Positions 6,136 through 8,126 of a stretch of DNA of 8,126 bases are shown here, one piece after another. Both the position numbers and the translations under genes were made by a program. Under the pieces are notes generated by a model. The model did no database searches. It was not told where the DNA came from and saw only the letters and a list, made by a program, of their open reading frames with translations. This DNA comes from Caulobacteraceae bacterium (GTDB lineage Bacteria; Pseudomonadota; Alphaproteobacteria; Caulobacterales; Caulobacteraceae), in the NCBI GenBank assembly GCA_947456005.1, contig CANGRP010000115.1, forward strand, positions 1 through 8,126, given 5' to 3'. Each line of letters starts with the position of its first letter. Position 1 is the stretch's first letter.

Positions 6136-6202
6136 GGCTTCTGCGGTGCAGCAAGGGTCCGGCCGTCGGGCTCTTGACCACCGCTCCGACAGTCCAGAAG
6201 CC
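6136..6202 (+). promoter_or_regulatory. alaS leader stem predicted to hide the ribosome binding site
   Basis: GGCTTCTG (6136-6143) is perfectly complementary to CAGAAGCC (6195-6202), which contains the AGAAG ribosome binding site (6196-6200). The next five bases of the same 5' arm, CGGTG (6144-6148), are complementary to CACCG (6179-6183), giving 13 bp interrupted only by an 11-nt bulge on the 3' side. Inside, CAAG (6152-6155) can pair with CTTG (6173-6176). No T-box sequence is recognised. The pairing is seen; a regulatory role is inference. Confidence 0.4.
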
Positions 6203-6207
6203 GCGCC

Positions 6208-8126
6208 ATGCCCAGTCTGAACGAAATCCGCTCGACCTTCCTGGACTACTTCCAGGCGAACAATCACCAGGTCATCCCCTCGGTGCCCCTGGTGCCGCAG
6301 AACGACCCGACCCTCCTGTTCGTCAACGCCGGCATGGTGCCGTTCAAGAACTACTTCACAGGCGCCGAGACCCCGCCCACCCTTCGGGCGGCCTCGTCCC
6401 AGAAGTCGGTCCGGGCCGGCGGCAAGCACAACGACCTGGACAATGTCGGCTACACGGCTCGCCACCACACCTTCTTCGAGATGCTGGGGAACTTCTCCTT
6501 CGGCGACTATTTCAAGGAAGGCGCCATCGAGCTGGCCTGGGGGCTCCTGACCCGCAACTTCGGCATTCCGGCCGAGAAGCTCTGCGTCACGGTCTATCAT
6601 ACCGACGACGAGGCGGCCGACCTTTGGAAGCGCATTGCGGGCCTGCCGGACCACAGGATCATCCGCATCGCGACCAGCGACAATTTCTGGTCGATGGGCG
6701 ACACCGGCCCCTGCGGTCCGTGCTCGGAGATCTTCTACGACCATGGCGAGCACATCTGGGGCGGCCCCCCCGGGAGTCCCGAGCAGGATGGCGACCGGTT
6801 CGTGGAGATCTGGAACCTGGTCTTCATGCAGTTCGAGCAGCTGGCCGACGGGACCCGTCGCCCCCTGCCCAAGCCGCAGATCGACACCGGCATGGGCCTG
6901 GAGCGCATCACCGCAGTCCTGCAGGGCGTGCACGACAATTATGACACCGACCTCTTCCGCACCCTGATCTCGGCCTCCCAGGGCCTGGTGGGTCCTGGCG
7001 GGGAGGCGGCCTCCCACCGGGTCATCGCCGACCACCTGCGTTCTTCCAGCTTCCTGATCGCCGACGGCGTCTCACCCTCCAACGAGGGCCGGGGCTATGT
7101 CCTGCGCCGCATCATGCGCCGGGCCATGCGGCACGCCCACCTCCTGGGCGCCCAGGAGCCCCTGATGCACCGGCTGGCGCCGACCCTGGTCACCGAGATG
7201 GGTGAGGCCTATCCGGAGCTCCGTCGCGCCGAGCCCATGATCGTGGAGACCCTGCGCCAGGAGGAGGAGCGTTTCCGCCGCACCCTCGGCCGCGGCATGG
7301 CCCTCCTGGAGGACGCGACTGCCGGCCTTGGCGAGGGCGACCGCCTGCCCGGCGAGGTGGCCTTCCGCCTCTACGACACCTACGGCTTCCCCCTCGACCT
7401 GACCCAGGACGCGCTGCGCGCCCGGGGCGTGTCCGTGGACCTGGACGGGTTCCAGGACGCCATGCGCCGCCAGCGCGAGATGGCCCGGGAGGCCTGGACG
7501 GGCTCGGGCCAGGCGGCGGCCGCCGCCGAGTGGTTCAGCATCCGCGAGCGCCTCGGCGCCACCGAGTTCCTGGGCTATGAGCGCACCGAGGCCGAGGGCG
7601 AGCTGGTGAGCCTGGTCCGCGGGGGGGAAGAGACGCCCTCCGCCGGCGCCGGCGAGACCGTCTTCGCCGTCTTCGACTGCACTCCATTCTACGCCGAGGG
7701 CGGCGGCCAGGCGGGGGATGTGGGCGTGGCGACCTGGTCCGGCGGACGGGGGCGCGTGCTCGACACCCAGAAGCAGGCGGGCGACCTTTTCATTCATGAA
7801 ATCGAGATCCTGGAGGGTGAACTTCAGGTCGGTCACAGGATCCGGCTGGCCGTCGATGCGGACCTGCGTCGCACCACCAAGGCCAATCACTCGGCGGCCC
7901 ACCTCCTGCACGCGGCCCTGCGCCATGTCCTGGGCCCGCACGTGGCCCAGAAGGGCCAGATGGTGGACGGCGAGCGCGTGCGCTTCGACTTCAGCCATGG
8001 CGGTCCGGTGACCGCCGCCGAGATCGAGGCCATTGAGGCCGAGGTCAACGCCGTCATCCGCCAGAACCGCTCGGCGCTGACCGCGGAAATGGCGCCCGAC
8101 GAGGCCATCGCCGCCGGCGCCGTGGC
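6208..8126 (+). CDS. alaS: Alanyl-tRNA synthetase, 5' part (runs off the window)
   Basis: The first 639 codons of AlaRS (family length about 870-890), the class II enzyme that charges tRNA-Ala with alanine. The aminoacylation domain is clear: the N-terminal MPSLNEIRSTFLDYF, motif 2 region HHTFFEMLGNFSFGDYFKEGA (about 86-106), NFWSMGDTGPCGPCSE and motif 3 GMGLERI (228-234). The tRNA-binding region and VLRRIMRRAMRHA (about 298-310) follow. The editing domain, which hydrolyses mischarged Ser- and Gly-tRNA-Ala, begins near FYAEGGGQAGDVG (494-506) and shows the zinc pair H561 and H565 in HSAAH; the second half of the zinc site and the C-Ala domain lie beyond the window. No frameshift is seen. The start at 6208 is set by the family N-terminus, with a weak AGAAG 7 nt upstream. 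It lies 182 bp after recA on the same strand. Confidence 0.98.
   Translation, partial: MPSLNEIRSTFLDYFQANNHQVIPSVPLVPQNDPTLLFVNAGMVPFKNYFTGAETPPTLRAASSQKSVRAGGKHNDLDNVGYTARHHTFFEMLGNFSFGDYFKEGAIELAWGLLTRNFGIPAEKLCVTVYHTDDEAADLWKRIAGLPDHRIIRIATSDNFWSMGDTGPCGPCSEIFYDHGEHIWGGPPGSPEQDGDRFVEIWNLVFMQFEQLADGTRRPLPKPQIDTGMGLERITAVLQGVHDNYDTDLFRTLISASQGLVGPGGEAASHRVIADHLRSSSFLIADGVSPSNEGRGYVLRRIMRRAMRHAHLLGAQEPLMHRLAPTLVTEMGEAYPELRRAEPMIVETLRQEEERFRRTLGRGMALLEDATAGLGEGDRLPGEVAFRLYDTYGFPLDLTQDALRARGVSVDLDGFQDAMRRQREMAREAWTGSGQAAAAAEWFSIRERLGATEFLGYERTEAEGELVSLVRGGEETPSAGAGETVFAVFDCTPFYAEGGGQAGDVGVATWSGGRGRVLDTQKQAGDLFIHEIEILEGELQVGHRIRLAVDADLRRTTKANHSAAHLLHAALRHVLGPHVAQKGQMVDGERVRFDFSHGGPVTAAEIEAIEAEVNAVIRQNRSALTAEMAPDEAIAAGAV

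Noticed and set aside
6174..6179. TTGACC as -35 of alaS
   Set aside because: A -10 at normal spacing would fall at about 6197-6202 (GAAGCC, a poor match) and would start the transcript at the ATG itself. The TTGGCG/TAAACC pair upstream is more plausible.
5638..7035. Minus-strand reading frame (465 codons) across the recA end and alaS start
   Set aside because: Antisense to two highly conserved genes and the spacer between them; no motif and no ribosome binding site that stands out.
7072..7998. Minus-strand reading frame (308 codons) opposite alaS
   Set aside because: Shadow of alaS codon bias; no domain recognised.
1..8126. Mobile element, CRISPR array, tRNA, toxin-antitoxin or phage-defence system
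   Set aside because: No terminal repeats, regularly spaced repeats, cloverleaf or relevant protein domains were seen; gene content is ordinary chromosomal and base composition looks even throughout.

Overview
The window is about 8.1 kb of very GC-rich (roughly 70%) chromosomal DNA. The recA then alaS order, the GAAC-N7-GAAC type SOS box before recA, the codon use and the protein sequences all suggest an alphaproteobacterium. Caulobacterales (a Caulobacter, Phenylobacterium or Brevundimonas relative) is the best guess; this is inferred from memory of gene order, not from a search. I see no mobile elements, integrases, CRISPR arrays, tRNAs or rRNAs.

Layout, left to right. Positions 131-1534 (+) encode a compact malonyl-CoA synthetase (MatB)-like acyl-CoA ligase. 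It is followed at 1621-1902 (+) by a small three-helix, glycine-rich membrane protein. Convergent to that, only 9 bp away, is a DUF169-family protein at 1912-2706 (-) of unknown function. From a divergent intergenic region at 2707-2870 starts a two-gene cell-wall unit. It holds a YcbB-type L,D-transpeptidase (2871-4214, +) and a Tat-exported YcbK/MepK-type peptidoglycan endopeptidase (4284-4808, +). Next comes recA (4955-6025, +), with a perfect SOS box overlapping its likely -35 element. Last is alaS (6208 to beyond the window end, +), of which the first 639 codons are present.

Functionally there are three blocks: acyl-CoA activation, making and trimming of 3-3 peptidoglycan cross-links, and the housekeeping pair recA/alaS. 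The two cell-wall genes are the clearest functional partnership: one forms the mDAP-mDAP bond and the other probably cuts it. Every intergenic stretch is shorter than 200 bp.

I do not see an obviously new multi-gene system. The observations most worth following are in the leaders. The alaS leader can form a 13-bp interrupted stem that would bury its ribosome binding site. The recA leader carries two back-to-back hairpins starting about at the predicted transcript 5' end. The transpeptidase leader has a 7-bp stem abutting its ribosome binding site.
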